DNA of 15,647 bases from Erysipelotrichaceae bacterium (GCA_021202205.1 JAJQDJ010000067.1:1-15647), one strand, 5' to 3'. Shown: positions 6,921 to 15,596, counted from the first letter of the stretch. The notes: generated by a model not told the origin, from the letters alone. Program-made: numbers and translations.

Positions 6921-7162
6921 GAGTTTTTATCAATTTAGTCATAATTAATTATTGCCCATCTTAGTAGAAAGTCTTCCTATGTTTTTATATTTATTAATTT
7001 TTTAGTATCAAGTTGCAATTCAACATGATACTCTTCGCCTTTTTAATAGATTTAGATAAATTTAGATTTTATCTTTAATATTGATTTTCTAAAAGATTTA
7101 TGTATAAAAGTAATCAATAAGGGATGTCCCTCGCCCAATATTGGTGGAGGGTGTCCCTTTGT
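6921..7162. other. AT-rich intergenic stretch with two hairpins, no gene seen
   Basis: No convincing reading frame or RNA gene was found on either strand. The stretch holds an interrupted palindrome at 7004-7032 (AGTATCA/TGATACT, then a mismatch and GTTG/CAAC) and a strong GC-rich hairpin at 7119-7159 next to the nuclease remnant. The rest is simple AT-rich sequence, including a repeated TTTAGAT word near 7049-7065. Confidence 0.5.
7119..7160. terminator. GC-rich hairpin downstream of the nuclease pseudogene, possible terminator
   Basis: Arms AAGGGA (7119-7124) and TCCCTT (7154-7159) continue inward through two G-U pairs and CCCTC/GAGGG, with one bulged T. An inner CCAATATTGG palindrome lies in the loop. 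It begins 3 bases past the nuclease stop codon, so it may end that transcript on the minus strand, although the T-rich tail is better on the plus strand (positions 7158-7170), where no gene points into it. Confidence 0.55.
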
Positions 7163-7714
7163 TTATTTTTTAAATCTTATTATATCGTATAATTTATCAT
7201 CTTTAATGATTATAAAATCTAAATCATGTTTTGCACTACGAATGACTCTTATGATAATAATTAAAAATGCTTGATACATGTCAATTTCATTATGTTCATA
7301 ATCAAGAATAATTCCACCTGGATTTACACATATTTGTTTTAATCCATATCTTAATCCATATCTTATAGCTGAATCAGCCACTTTTTCAGTTGACACATTT
7401 TTTTAATCCCAAAACTTCCCATTCCATAAATAGTCTGGACTTCTTATTCCGTCAACTTCGCTTTCCTTCAATAACACTATTTTTCCATCAAAAATATCAA
7501 AAAGCCAATCCTTTATATTATTTTCTTCATCACTATGTCCTTTCATCTTACCTATAGGTTTTTTTATCCCCATTTTTGGAGTCGCATTTTTCAAATATTC
7601 ATCTTTAACTGAAGAAAATTGTGGATATTTTTCAAACAATTCATTATTGTCTTTGAATTCGTAATATGATAATTTTTGTTTCTTAATATTTATGACTTGA
7701 TCATCTTTTTTCAT
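7163..7714 (-). pseudogene. CdiA-CT-like / phage-type nuclease with an in-frame stop in its catalytic motif
   Basis: Two fragments lie in the same frame, split only by a TAA at 7403-7405. Together they form a 183-residue protein starting at the ATG at 7714, which follows a perfect AAAGGAG. The centre reads IKDWLFDIFDGKIVLLKE, then GIRSPDYLWNGKFWD, the stop, and KNVSTEK. This resembles the PD-(D/E)xK-type nuclease toxin domains found at CdiA C-termini and in phage head-linked or solo proteins of Bacillota: Asp94 in SPDY, Asp103 and Lys105 around the missing residue 104. The C-terminal part (HDLDFIIIKDDKLYDIIRFKK) also fits such domains. A single T-to-A change of TTA (Leu) to TAA would explain the break, which falls exactly inside D-x-K. 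No immunity gene is recognisable beside it. The family assignment is by eye; the broken frame is seen directly. Confidence 0.6.
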
Positions 7715-7735
7715 AACAACTCCTTTCAACAATAT

Positions 7736-7764
7736 AAAAAAGCAATCAACAAAATTGATTGCTT
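7736..7764 (-). terminator. intrinsic terminator downstream of the tetR gene
   Basis: On the minus strand, AAGCAATCA and TGATTGCTT form a perfect 9-base-pair stem around a 7-base loop, followed by a run of six T. It lies about 90 bases after the tetR stop and only about 20 bases before the nuclease start codon, so it separates the two genes transcriptionally. Confidence 0.85.
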
Positions 7765-7849
7765 GTATAAGTTCATAAAAATACTCTCTACTATTTATAT
7801 ACGCCATAAAGTTCCAATTTTTTCTTTTTGTTTTTATAAAAATATAGAA

Positions 7850-8401
7850 TTATTTTGCATCATCATTCATATACGAATAAAACCCATTCTTAAAAAGATT
7901 TGTTAGTAGATTAATCAGTTCATCAGCAGGTATATCTTTATCATTTTCATACCAATGAATAAGTAAGCCAGATAAAGAATTAAACATATAGGCGACAAGA
8001 TAATCCAAATGTTCAATATCCTTCTTAATAATTCCTGAAGATGTCATCATTGGAATAAACTTGGCTCTTAACTTATGATAAAAACGAACATCATTATTTT
8101 TTATGAGTAAGAAGTAAATATTATCCTCATATTCTAAAAAAAGATGTTTAAATAGTTGCGTCCATGTTTCAATGGTTAATTCATTTTCTTTAAGATAATT
8201 AGTAACATTTTCCATTAACTTAGCAATAACTTCATCTTCCACCTCATTAATCAAATCATTCATATCAAAATAATAATTATAAAAAGTACTACGATTGATA
8301 TGAGCTATCGATGTTACTTCTTTAACTGTAATATTATCAATATTATCATTATTTTTTAGTGTTTCCCAAAACGCTTTTTTTATTTTATCTTTTGTTTGCA
8401 T
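7850..8401 (-). CDS. TetR/AcrR family transcriptional regulator
   Basis: This is a 183-residue one-component repressor. The N-terminal DNA-binding domain (about residues 5-50) has the TetR helix-turn-helix ITVKEVTSIAHINRSTFYNYYFDMNDL, with the conserved STFYNYF-like recognition helix. The C-terminal ligand-binding and dimerisation part is helical and too variable to name a ligand. The start is well set by GGAGG four bases before the ATG. It is transcribed divergently from a three-gene ABC export operon, the usual arrangement for a local repressor. Palindromes in the shared 109-base region overlap promoters in both directions, so it probably represses itself and the transporter until an inducer binds. 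Confidence 0.92.
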   Translation of the reverse strand: MQTKDKIKKAFWETLKNNDNIDNITVKEVTSIAHINRSTFYNYYFDMNDLINEVEDEVIAKLMENVTNYLKENELTIETWTQLFKHLFLEYEDNIYFLLIKNNDVRFYHKLRAKFIPMMTSSGIIKKDIEHLDYLVAYMFNSLSGLLIHWYENDKDIPADELINLLTNLFKNGFYSYMNDDAK

Positions 8402-8412
8402 AAATCCTCCGC

Positions 8413-8435
8413 CAACACATTATTAAGAAGTGTTG
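8413..8435. promoter_or_regulatory. candidate TetR operator 1
   Basis: This is a 23-base imperfect palindrome with 6-base arms CAACAC and GTGTTG. It overlaps the -35 of the rightward promoter and the 5' leader of tetR. It shares the CAAC/GTTG half-site with the palindrome at 8470-8486, which supports binding by the same regulator, but no binding evidence is available. Confidence 0.45.
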
Positions 8436-8462
8436 TTAAAATTTGTTTTTGTTGATGATAAT
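8433..8462 (+). promoter_or_regulatory. candidate promoter of the ABC transporter operon
   Basis: A -35 TTGTTA (8433-8438) and a -10 GATAAT (8457-8462) are separated by 18 bases. The start of transcription would fall near 8469, at the edge of the palindrome at 8470-8486. The match is moderate and other AT-rich -10 choices nearby are possible. Confidence 0.45.
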
Positions 8463-8465
8463 ATG

Positions 8466-8494
8466 ATTATACAACATGGCGTTGTAAAAAACAA
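8466..8494 (-). promoter_or_regulatory. promoter of the tetR gene
   Basis: On the minus strand, -35 TTGTTT (8489-8494) and a perfect -10 TATAAT (8466-8471) are separated by 17 bases. The spacer contains the palindrome at 8470-8486, so a bound repressor would block this promoter. Confidence 0.7.
8470..8486. promoter_or_regulatory. candidate TetR operator 2
   Basis: TACAACATGGCGTTGTA is a 17-base palindrome with 6-base arms around a 5-base centre. It lies in the spacer of the tetR promoter and at the predicted start of the ABC operon transcript, an ideal place to repress both. Confidence 0.6.
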
Positions 8495-8510
8495 TGAGGA
8501 GGTGTCATAT

Positions 8511-9422
8511 TTGAACAATATAAATATATCTCATCTTACCAAAGATTATGGTCATAATCGCGGTGTTTTTGATGTTTGTATTCAAGTTGATAAAGGTGAA
8601 TGTTTTGGCTTTTTAGGTCCAAATGGAGCTGGTAAAACCACAACAATTAGACATTTAATGGGATTTTCTAAACCCCAAGAAGGGAGCTGTGAAATTTGTG
8701 GATTAGAATGTTTTTCTAATGCAGCCACTATTAAAAATAATGTTGGTTATTTACCAGGTGAAGTGGAATTACCAGAAAATATGAAAGGTGATGCGTTTTT
8801 GAAAATGATGTTTGAATTGCGTCATTTAAAAGATGATAGTTATTTGAATATGTTAATTGAAAAATTTGATTTTAATCCTCATCAGTCAATTAAACGCATG
8901 AGCTTAGGGGTTAAAAGAAAGTTAGCTGTAGCCAATGCTTTCATGCACGATCCTGATATTTTGATACTGGATGAACCAACAAGCGGTTTGGATCCAGTAA
9001 TGCAACAAACATTTATTGAATATGTTTTAGAAGAGAAGCAACGAGGCAAAACTATTTTCCTTTCATCTCATATATTTAGTGAAGTGGATGCAACTTGTGA
9101 TCGTATAGCTATCATCAAAGATGGTCGTATAGCTTCTATATTCGTTTCTGAAGAGTTAAAAAATCAACGTGATCATATTTTTCAAATTATTTTTAAAGAT
9201 AAAGAAAATATGAATATGTTTAGAAGTAAACATTATCGAGAAGCATTAGCGAATGAAAATCAATTATTGATGGAAATATATATCAATAATCAGCAAATCA
9301 ATGCATTTATTCAAGATATTAATCAATTAGAAATTGTTGATTTTAATGAAATTCCTTTTTCACTAGAAGATTATTTTATGCAATTCTATGAGAATAAAAA
9401 TACATTTGAGGAGGTGCAATAA
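8511..9422 (+). CDS. ABC transporter ATP-binding protein (first of a pair)
   Basis: This is an ATPase subunit of an ABC-2 exporter. I chose a TTG start at 8511: it lies 8 bases after AGGAGG (8497-8502), and the resulting 303 residues align end to end with the next gene. The longer frame from 8430 would cover the promoter and operators. Visible motifs are Walker A GPNGAGKTT at 36-44, the degenerate signature RMSLGVKRK, Walker B ILILDEPTSGLDP and the switch His in SSHIFSE. Past about residue 215 lies a C-terminal accessory domain ending in SLEDYF. All catalytic motifs are intact. The stop overlaps the next start (TAATG). The substrate cannot be told; BcrA-like drug or peptide export is the usual role. 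Confidence 0.9.
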   Translation: MNNINISHLTKDYGHNRGVFDVCIQVDKGECFGFLGPNGAGKTTTIRHLMGFSKPQEGSCEICGLECFSNAATIKNNVGYLPGEVELPENMKGDAFLKMMFELRHLKDDSYLNMLIEKFDFNPHQSIKRMSLGVKRKLAVANAFMHDPDILILDEPTSGLDPVMQQTFIEYVLEEKQRGKTIFLSSHIFSEVDATCDRIAIIKDGRIASIFVSEELKNQRDHIFQIIFKDKENMNMFRSKHYREALANENQLLMEIYINNQQINAFIQDINQLEIVDFNEIPFSLEDYFMQFYENKNTFEEVQ

Positions 9423-10324
9423 TGACTCCAATTATTCAGATCAATCATTTAACAAAAGATTATGGTGATCAAAGAGGTATTTTTGATATTAATCTAGAAA
9501 TTAACCAAGGTGAAGTTTGGGGTTATATAGGCATCAATGGTGCTGGTAAAACAACAACTATTAGAAATTTGATGGGTTTTGTTAAACCAACAAATGGTAA
9601 TTGTTCTATATTGGATTATGATTGCTGGAAAGACGCGACAGTTATCAAAAACCATGTGAGTTATATTCCCGGTGAAATTTCTTTTCCTTCTTTAAGTAGC
9701 GGTAGTGAGTTTTTAAAACTTCAAGCTGATTATCTCAATATTAAAGATTATACTTATATGAACAAGCTTATTTCTATGCTTCAATTAGATCCAACAGCTG
9801 ATTTAAAAAGAATGTCTAAAGGTATGAAACAAAAAACAGCAATTGTTGCTGCCTTAATGGGACACAAAGATATATTGATACTAGATGAGCCAACCACTGG
9901 ATTAGATCCACTTATGCGTAATACTTTTATTGATCTCATGTTAGAAGAAAAAAAGCAAGGCAAAACCATCTTTATGTCTTCACATATATTTAGTGAAATC
10001 GAAACTCTATGTGATAAAGCAGCTATCATTAAAGATGGTCATGTCATTGATATAGTAGATATCAATCAACTAAAGAATGGTAACTTAAAAACCTTTACAA
10101 TAAGATTTAATAAACAAGAGGATTTTGATAATTTTATACAATTGTATGATGTAAGAATATCCGCTACAAATGCTATGCAATGTAGCATAGATATTTTTAA
10201 AGATCAAATATCAGACTTATTTAAGAATTTAAGCATATATAGTATTCAATCATTAGAGGAACAACATTTAACTTTAGAAGATTACTTTACCAATGTTTAT
10301 AAGGAGGTTCAAATCAATGGATGA
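9422..10324 (+). CDS. ABC transporter ATP-binding protein (second of a pair)
   Basis: This 300-residue paralogue of the gene before it probably forms a heterodimer with it under one permease. Motifs are Walker A GINGAGKTT at 37-45, signature RMSKGMKQK, Walker B ILILDEPTTGLDP, switch His in SSHIFSE, and a C-terminal accessory domain ending in TLEDYFTNVY. The two ATPases share their N-terminal HLTKDYG..RG.FD pattern, so they arose by duplication but have diverged well. The start ATG shares one base with the previous stop, and GAGGAGGTG lies upstream. The stop overlaps the permease start by 8 bases. Both sites look competent for ATP hydrolysis. Confidence 0.9.
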   Translation: MTPIIQINHLTKDYGDQRGIFDINLEINQGEVWGYIGINGAGKTTTIRNLMGFVKPTNGNCSILDYDCWKDATVIKNHVSYIPGEISFPSLSSGSEFLKLQADYLNIKDYTYMNKLISMLQLDPTADLKRMSKGMKQKTAIVAALMGHKDILILDEPTTGLDPLMRNTFIDLMLEEKKQGKTIFMSSHIFSEIETLCDKAAIIKDGHVIDIVDINQLKNGNLKTFTIRFNKQEDFDNFIQLYDVRISATNAMQCSIDIFKDQISDLFKNLSIYSIQSLEEQHLTLEDYFTNVYKEVQING

Positions 10325-11507
10325 AAAGAAAACAACAAAATATTTTTCTAATCCACTCATAATGCAAGATATTAAATCTAATCTAGTATTAATGATTATT
10401 ATCACTTTAGTCATGTGTTTAATGAGCGAAGTTATTAATTATGCCAGTAGTATGATGGGTAGTGGAAATGGTGGAGATGATGTGAATGATGCCCAAACTG
10501 ATTTTTATTCTTATTTATATATTATGGCATCCTATAATGGTGCAATGGGTACAGAATTATCTTATGATGATTTTGTAAGTACCAATGATATGACATTATA
10601 TGAAACAGTTTTCGATTTTACGAATGCTCAGAGCGATATGGAATTAAGTGTTGATGATTTAAAAGCTGTTATCACAAAACTTGAAACATCAGATGTTTCT
10701 ATTGATACTTATGTTCGTGAATTCGAATATGTCTATGCTTTAAGTTCAGTTCAAGGATGCTTTAGTGGTGATGATTTAGATATCGAGGATATGATGAATA
10801 CGATGTTTGAGACCATGGGTGTTTCATCAGATTTAATTAGTAACATGAGTAATATGGATATGACATCATTAATGTCTACCATGTATTTTACAATTATAGG
10901 AATATTACCAATGCTCATATTTTTAGTAGTCGTTGCCAATTCATTGATGGTTAATCAAGTCGATAGTGGTTCGATGGCTTTTGTATTATCAACTCCAACA
11001 AAAAGAAATGCTGTAGCAATTACTCACGCAGTATATCTCATTGTTGCACCATTTATCATGATAGCACTCACCTGCACAGCTAGAGTAATTTCTTCATTTA
11101 TTATTTATGAAGAAGTTGAAGTGACAAGAATTGTTGTCAGTTATCTAGGTATGTATTTATTAAGCGAAGCTATTGCTGGTATATGTTATGCTGGTAGCTG
11201 TTTTGCGTCACTTTCAAGAGATTCTATGGCTTTTGGTGGTGGATTGACAGTCTGGTTCTTCTTGGCTTCTTTAATTGGCTTGTTTGGTTCAGATAGTTTA
11301 GTAAGTACTGGGATGGGTGTTGAAGAATTATCTGTATTTAATAAATTAACGATTTCAAGTTTATTTGATATTGATGCCATTTCCACTATTGGTACGAGCA
11401 GTGTTGATGATACATTTATTTGGAAATTAGGTGTGCTATTAGTCATTGCAGTGGTTTGTTATGTGGCTGGTATTGTAAGATTCAAAAGAAAAGATTTACC
11501 ATTATAA
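10317..11507 (+). CDS. ABC-2 type transporter permease
   Basis: This is a membrane subunit for the two ATPases before it. The start is the ATG at 10317 (MDEKKTTKYF), 8 bases after AAGGAGGT, giving 396 residues; the longer frame from 10293 has no such site. Six membrane spans are suggested: about 22-42, 190-212, 238-260, 274-296, 305-325 and 370-388. This matches ABC-2 permeases. An unusually long segment between spans 1 and 2 (about 44-188) is rich in Asp, Ser and Met and would lie outside the membrane on the extracytoplasmic side. It ends the operon, with a terminator overlapping its stop. The transported substrate is unknown. Confidence 0.87.
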   Translation: MDEKKTTKYFSNPLIMQDIKSNLVLMIIITLVMCLMSEVINYASSMMGSGNGGDDVNDAQTDFYSYLYIMASYNGAMGTELSYDDFVSTNDMTLYETVFDFTNAQSDMELSVDDLKAVITKLETSDVSIDTYVREFEYVYALSSVQGCFSGDDLDIEDMMNTMFETMGVSSDLISNMSNMDMTSLMSTMYFTIIGILPMLIFLVVVANSLMVNQVDSGSMAFVLSTPTKRNAVAITHAVYLIVAPFIMIALTCTARVISSFIIYEEVEVTRIVVSYLGMYLLSEAIAGICYAGSCFASLSRDSMAFGGGLTVWFFLASLIGLFGSDSLVSTGMGVEELSVFNKLTISSLFDIDAISTIGTSSVDDTFIWKLGVLLVIAVVCYVAGIVRFKRKDLPL

Positions 11508-11537
11508 AAGGATTGAATCATGATTCAATCCTTTTTT
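11507..11537 (+). terminator. terminator of the ABC transporter operon
   Basis: A perfect 14-base inverted repeat (11507-11520 with 11521-11534, arms ending GAATCA and TGATTC) closes on a run of six T at 11532-11537. It begins at the last base of the permease stop codon. The T-rich and A-rich ends are unequal, and it works best in the plus direction. Confidence 0.9.
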
Positions 11538-11551
11538 AGACAAAATAAAAA

Positions 11552-11623
11552 AGCCACATGTGGGAATCGAACCCACCTTTTCGCCTTGGCAAGGCGACGT
11601 AATAACCAATATACGAATGCGGC
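11552..11623 (-). tRNA. tRNA-Gly (anticodon GCC)
   Basis: On the minus strand the acceptor stem is GCCGCAT/ATGTGGC (one G-U pair), and a D arm lies around ATTGGTTATTAC. The anticodon stem TCGCC/GGCGA holds loop TTGCCAA with anticodon GCC, and the T stem GTGGG/CCCAC has loop TTCGATT. The discriminator base is T, as is normal for bacterial tRNA-Gly. The 3' CCA is not encoded; a run of T follows at once and may end transcription. It reads GGC and GGT codons. Confidence 0.95.
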
Positions 11624-11642
11624 ATGTTTTGTGACAAGATCA

Positions 11643-11671
11643 AGTATACACTATTCGCAAAATAATTTCAA
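11643..11671 (-). promoter_or_regulatory. promoter of tRNA-Gly
   Basis: On the minus strand, -35 TTGAAA (11666-11671) and -10 TATACT (11643-11648) are separated by 17 bases. Transcription would start about 13 bases before the tRNA. The promoter lies right after the jetD terminator, so the tRNA is expressed independently. Confidence 0.8.
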
Positions 11672-11672
11672 C

Positions 11673-11711
11673 AAAAAAATAAATCTCTTATGAAAAATTC
11701 ATAAGAGATTT
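11673..11711 (-). terminator. jetD terminator overlapping the end of the gene
   Basis: A perfect 14-base-pair stem (11681-11694 with 11698-11711) and a 3-base loop are followed on the minus strand by A and seven T. The 5' arm consists of the last codons of jetD (SLMNFS), so the gene end doubles as terminator. Confidence 0.88.
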
Positions 11712-12935
11712 TTGATATTCTTCAATAAAACCTTCTTGATAAGCAAATAAATTGATTTCAATAATATTTTGAGAAATATTTTTTAATGTTGAATTTTGGA
11801 TATTTAAAAGGATTTTTTGACGTTTGGATGATATTTTATCTTGTTTGATACCATAGTGAATAAGATAACTTTCTACGTAACACCATAAGTTTAAATGCCT
11901 ATAACGTTGTTTCAGTTTATCAGCAATCAATAATCCCTCTGGATCAAAATCACCAGCATAATACAAAGTACAATCGCTTTCAACTAGTTTATCTAATAAT
12001 AAATATGTTGAAAAATTCAATTGTCCATTACTACATATTAAACCAACATTAATTCGATGTTCTTTGATAAAATCACATAGATTTCTAAATACCGAAGGAT
12101 TTTCTAAAATAAATATTGGCATTTTTGGAAAGTTGCTATGAATATGCAAAATATTATATAAATTCATATTCCAAGGTTCATACAATTCATAGAACGCTTG
12201 CCATGCTTTATGAATACTATTAGGTTGAATATGACATATATAACAATAATTAGATAAATCATCCTTATAAATACCTGCACAATACAATGTTTCATTGATG
12301 CTTTCAACATTTCTAGAATAATCAATGTTATAAATATATTCTATGCCTTTGAGTAATAATTCTTTAGCGTGACCTTCATCAAAGTAATGAGGATCTTTAG
12401 TCATATTTTGAGAAAATATAGCTAAAGATTCATATTTATTTTGATATATAGGCAAATGATTAAGGGCATCACAAACATTGCATAACAAATTATTATAATC
12501 AGGATTATCAATAATTTGTTTATTGACAAGATGATCACTATCAAAATAATTGATTAGCCAATCATAAGCATAAATATCTTTATAAGTATCAAGAATGTTT
12601 TGCTTAAACTTTGTTTGTGCTTGTTGTTTAATAGATTTTAATTCATCATTGGAGTAAAGAGGTTGTTTCTGTAATTGTTTTAATACATCCAAAAAGTCTA
12701 TATCACCAAATTTTGTTTGTTTCCAGTCTTTCATAAACTTAGTATATGTTAAAGTTAAAGTACCACCAGATAAATCCAACCCCAATAATAAGCCTAAATC
12801 TTCTTGTTCATTAGTAGATAGGTCATTTAAAACGATCTTTCCACCTAAATGACCCAAGCTTTGATATTTAAGCGTCCAAGCTTGTATAAAACGTTTAAAA
12901 GCAGCTTGCTTAAAATATTGAATACATTCATCCAT
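11688..12935 (-). CDS. jetD: Wadjet anti-plasmid system protein JetD, type II (TIGR02679-like)
   Basis: JetD is the toprim-fold nuclease subunit of Wadjet, a defence system in which JetABC form an SMC-like DNA-extruding machine and JetD cuts closed circular plasmids. The 415-residue protein starts with the family N-terminus (YFKQAAFKRFIQAW...LGHLGGKIVL). It carries the toprim-like acidic residues in FILENPSVF (Glu278) and YYAGDFDPEGLLIADKL (Asp329, Asp331), as in DUF2399-type C-terminal domains. These are the marks of TIGR02679 proteins, the JetD of Wadjet type II. The start shares one base with the jetC stop (TAATG), so it is coupled to it. The gene itself appears complete, but its partner JetC is truncated, so cleavage activity in the cell is doubtful. 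Family recognition is by eye but supported by the neighbour. Confidence 0.85.
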   Translation of the reverse strand: MDECIQYFKQAAFKRFIQAWTLKYQSLGHLGGKIVLNDLSTNEQEDLGLLLGLDLSGGTLTLTYTKFMKDWKQTKFGDIDFLDVLKQLQKQPLYSNDELKSIKQQAQTKFKQNILDTYKDIYAYDWLINYFDSDHLVNKQIIDNPDYNNLLCNVCDALNHLPIYQNKYESLAIFSQNMTKDPHYFDEGHAKELLLKGIEYIYNIDYSRNVESINETLYCAGIYKDDLSNYCYICHIQPNSIHKAWQAFYELYEPWNMNLYNILHIHSNFPKMPIFILENPSVFRNLCDFIKEHRINVGLICSNGQLNFSTYLLLDKLVESDCTLYYAGDFDPEGLLIADKLKQRYRHLNLWCYVESYLIHYGIKQDKISSKRQKILLNIQNSTLKNISQNIIEINLFAYQEGFIEEYQKSLMNFS

Positions 12936-15595
12936 TAAAATTTAACCTTTCTAGCATGCCCATCCCACTCATAAGCAATATGCGAAATAAACTTTTGACC
13001 ATCTGGACGATAAAGCTCATAAATAGCCAAACTTGGACATGTCTCATAATCACCCCAAAGCGATTGTGAATTCATCACATAATCAAAATCAAATTTAGCA
13101 ATCAATTCAAACATATTACCAATATTATTCTCATCGACTCTAGCAAATGCTTCATCTAAAGCAATCAAACGTGGTGCATCATCTTTCGCATTTTCAAATC
13201 TTGCAGCAACAGCTGAAAATAAAGGCACATACATGACCATAACTTTTTCACCACCACTGTATTTTTCAAACACATTCTTGGTTATTTCTTTTTTCTTTTC
13301 ATCTGGTTTTTCTCCATATAATGTAAACTGGAACCATTGACGATAATCCATCACATCTCTTACCAATGAATGAAATGAAGCCGTTGTATGATCATCTAAA
13401 CTTATACGTCTTGCTTGATTAATTTTAAATCTAAAGTGTTGAGATAATTTTTTTCGATCACTATCTTTAAGTAAACGATAATCCTTTTCTAATAATTGAA
13501 CCAATCGATAAGTATCCATCTCATCTTCATCCATCGCTTTTTGTGGTCGCCATTTCAAAGAAATCTCTAAACCACTACTTGTTCTCATTGATCGCATATA
13601 ATGATCCATCTTTTCCACCCAACGTTTACTCGATTGAATTCGTGTTCTAATTTTTTTACCAATGGTATTCAATAATATTTCTTCAAATATTTCACGATCT
13701 TTCTTTTGCACTAATAATTGTTGCGATTCAATATTATCATTGAGTATTTGAATCAATTGATAAAAAGGTATTCTTTTACCTTGATGGTTAGCTTTAATGA
13801 TGAAATGTCCTGATAGATCATCAACCCCATAAGCAAGTTCATCAATTTCATGCATCAAATGATATTCTGATAAATAAGCAGCCTGTTCAAAGAAAACATT
13901 TTGTAAACCACTAAAATAATCATTGATATGACGATTACTTCTATTTTGGCCGTTTAGTGTTCTTAAATCTTTTTTCATGTTTTTTTCATTAGTAAAGAAT
14001 CCATAATTAACTTCTTGTAGAAGATTTTCATAATAGTGATCTTTGATAACTTCTTGTTTTTCTAATTCCATTAAAGACTGATTAAGAGCATCTTGACTAA
14101 AAGCTTGCGTTGTTTCATTTTTTACCAATTGAGAAGATATTTGTAGTAAAGTATCATTGATTAATTTTAATTCTTTATCTATAACTTCTAGTTTTTGTTG
14201 TTTATCTTTATAACCAAAGTCTTCTAATTGTTTGGTGATGATTTCTTTTTGTTGGATATTGACTTCTATGAATTTTTTAATGTTATCAATTTCACTTTTT
14301 AATTCATCAATATCTATGAGTAATCCTGCTTTTTTATCTTGATGACTTATGAGTAATTCTTGACTATGAGTTGTTTGTTGCATAGCATCTTTGAAATTAT
14401 CTAAATGAATTTCATAATCTGAAATATCCTGCAAACGATTTTGTGCTGCTTCTTTAGACAAGTCAATCATGAGTTTTGATGATACCATCTTGATATCATC
14501 ATATATCACACGTGCTTTTTCATTTTCTTTGTTTTTAAGATTATATTGTTCATTAATCAGCTTAGAAGTCGATGATATTTCTTTTTGATAAGTATCAATA
14601 GCATCTAAACATGCTTTTAATTCTTTATCATCTTTAAAATCACTTAAATCGTCATCTAATAACTCTAAATTATTCTTGATTGTCTGAATATTACTTTGTG
14701 TATTTTCAATGTTTTGATGTAAAGTATTAAGCTGTATTTGTAGTTCATCAAGACGTTGCTTTCTTAAAGCTTGACGTCTCTTATAGCCAATAAAACTAAA
14801 TGGTAAAGTTCCCACAATATTACCTTCAATAATTCCAGACTTAAAATAACAATCATCAATAATTATATCTTGATTATCATTGATTCCTAATTGATTCAAT
14901 ATGCTTTTTAATTGTTGACTATCAAACGGATAGATAATAGAAATTGGTGTGATGTTACTTAAATCTTTATTTGTCCATAAAAAGTAATCATGACCAATAT
15001 GAGCCATTTGTTTAATCTTATCGTCATATGTATCACTTACAATAATAGCATCTAATAATTTCATTTGACTTAATATTTCTTCTACTTTATTCTTTTGATC
15101 TTCGCTCATATTTTCATCAAAATCTAATAATTGATAAAATGGCTGATAAGAAATGTTTTCTTCATCCAAATATTGACGAAATTGATCAACATAATCATCA
15201 TGTTCAGGTTCTATATCTTTATGATTCAATACATCGTCGTATTCTTGTTTGACTTGGACATAAGTATCATCTAATGACTGAAGCTCTAATTCTTTGATTG
15301 TCTTAGCATGATCAAAATCACTGTATTGTTTATTATATTGATTTCGGACTATTTGATATATTGGATGATAGTTTCTAGTTGCTTCATAGTCAGTTAATAA
15401 ATTAATCATTTGTTTTAGCTGTTCATTATTGATTCGTAGGACTTCAAATTCTTTATTAATTTGATAATAATATTCCTGATAAGCCGTATTACAAATCTCA
15501 TAATCTTTTTGTGCTGTTTCTAATTCGTGCTGTGTTATACCTAATTTTTCTTGATATTTATGGATACCTTCATCAATTGTACGTATATATGCTAA
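12935..15595 (-). pseudogene. jetC: Wadjet JetC (MukB/SMC-like ATPase, type II, TIGR02680-like), N-terminally truncated
   Basis: JetC is the SMC-like ATPase of Wadjet. The open frame from the first ATG (15409) has 824 residues and continues without a stop for 62 codons upstream, to a TGA at 15596-15598. Present are long coiled-coil stretches (roughly residues 210-470 of the 824), the ABC signature YSGGEKV (717-723) and Walker B LIALDEAFARVDE (748-760) followed by MNSQSLWG. Absent is the N-terminal half of the ATPase head with the Walker A GxxGxGKS loop, which in SMC/MukB proteins lies within the first 100 residues. Family members are usually well over 1000 residues. The frame ends where a 15-base word shared with the other window edge begins, so an insertion has probably cut the gene. 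A restart at 15409 could make a fragment unable to bind ATP normally. Confidence 0.8.
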
Positions 15596-15596
15596 T

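Noticed and set aside
7715..7807. N-terminal extension of the nuclease from the ATG at 7807
   Set aside because: The extension translates the tetR terminator hairpin and lacks a ribosome site; the ATG at 7714 has AAAGGAG at good spacing.
8430..8510. ABC ATPase start at 8430
   Set aside because: It would make the promoter and palindromes coding. The TTG at 8511 follows AGGAGG and gives an N-terminus matching the paralogue.
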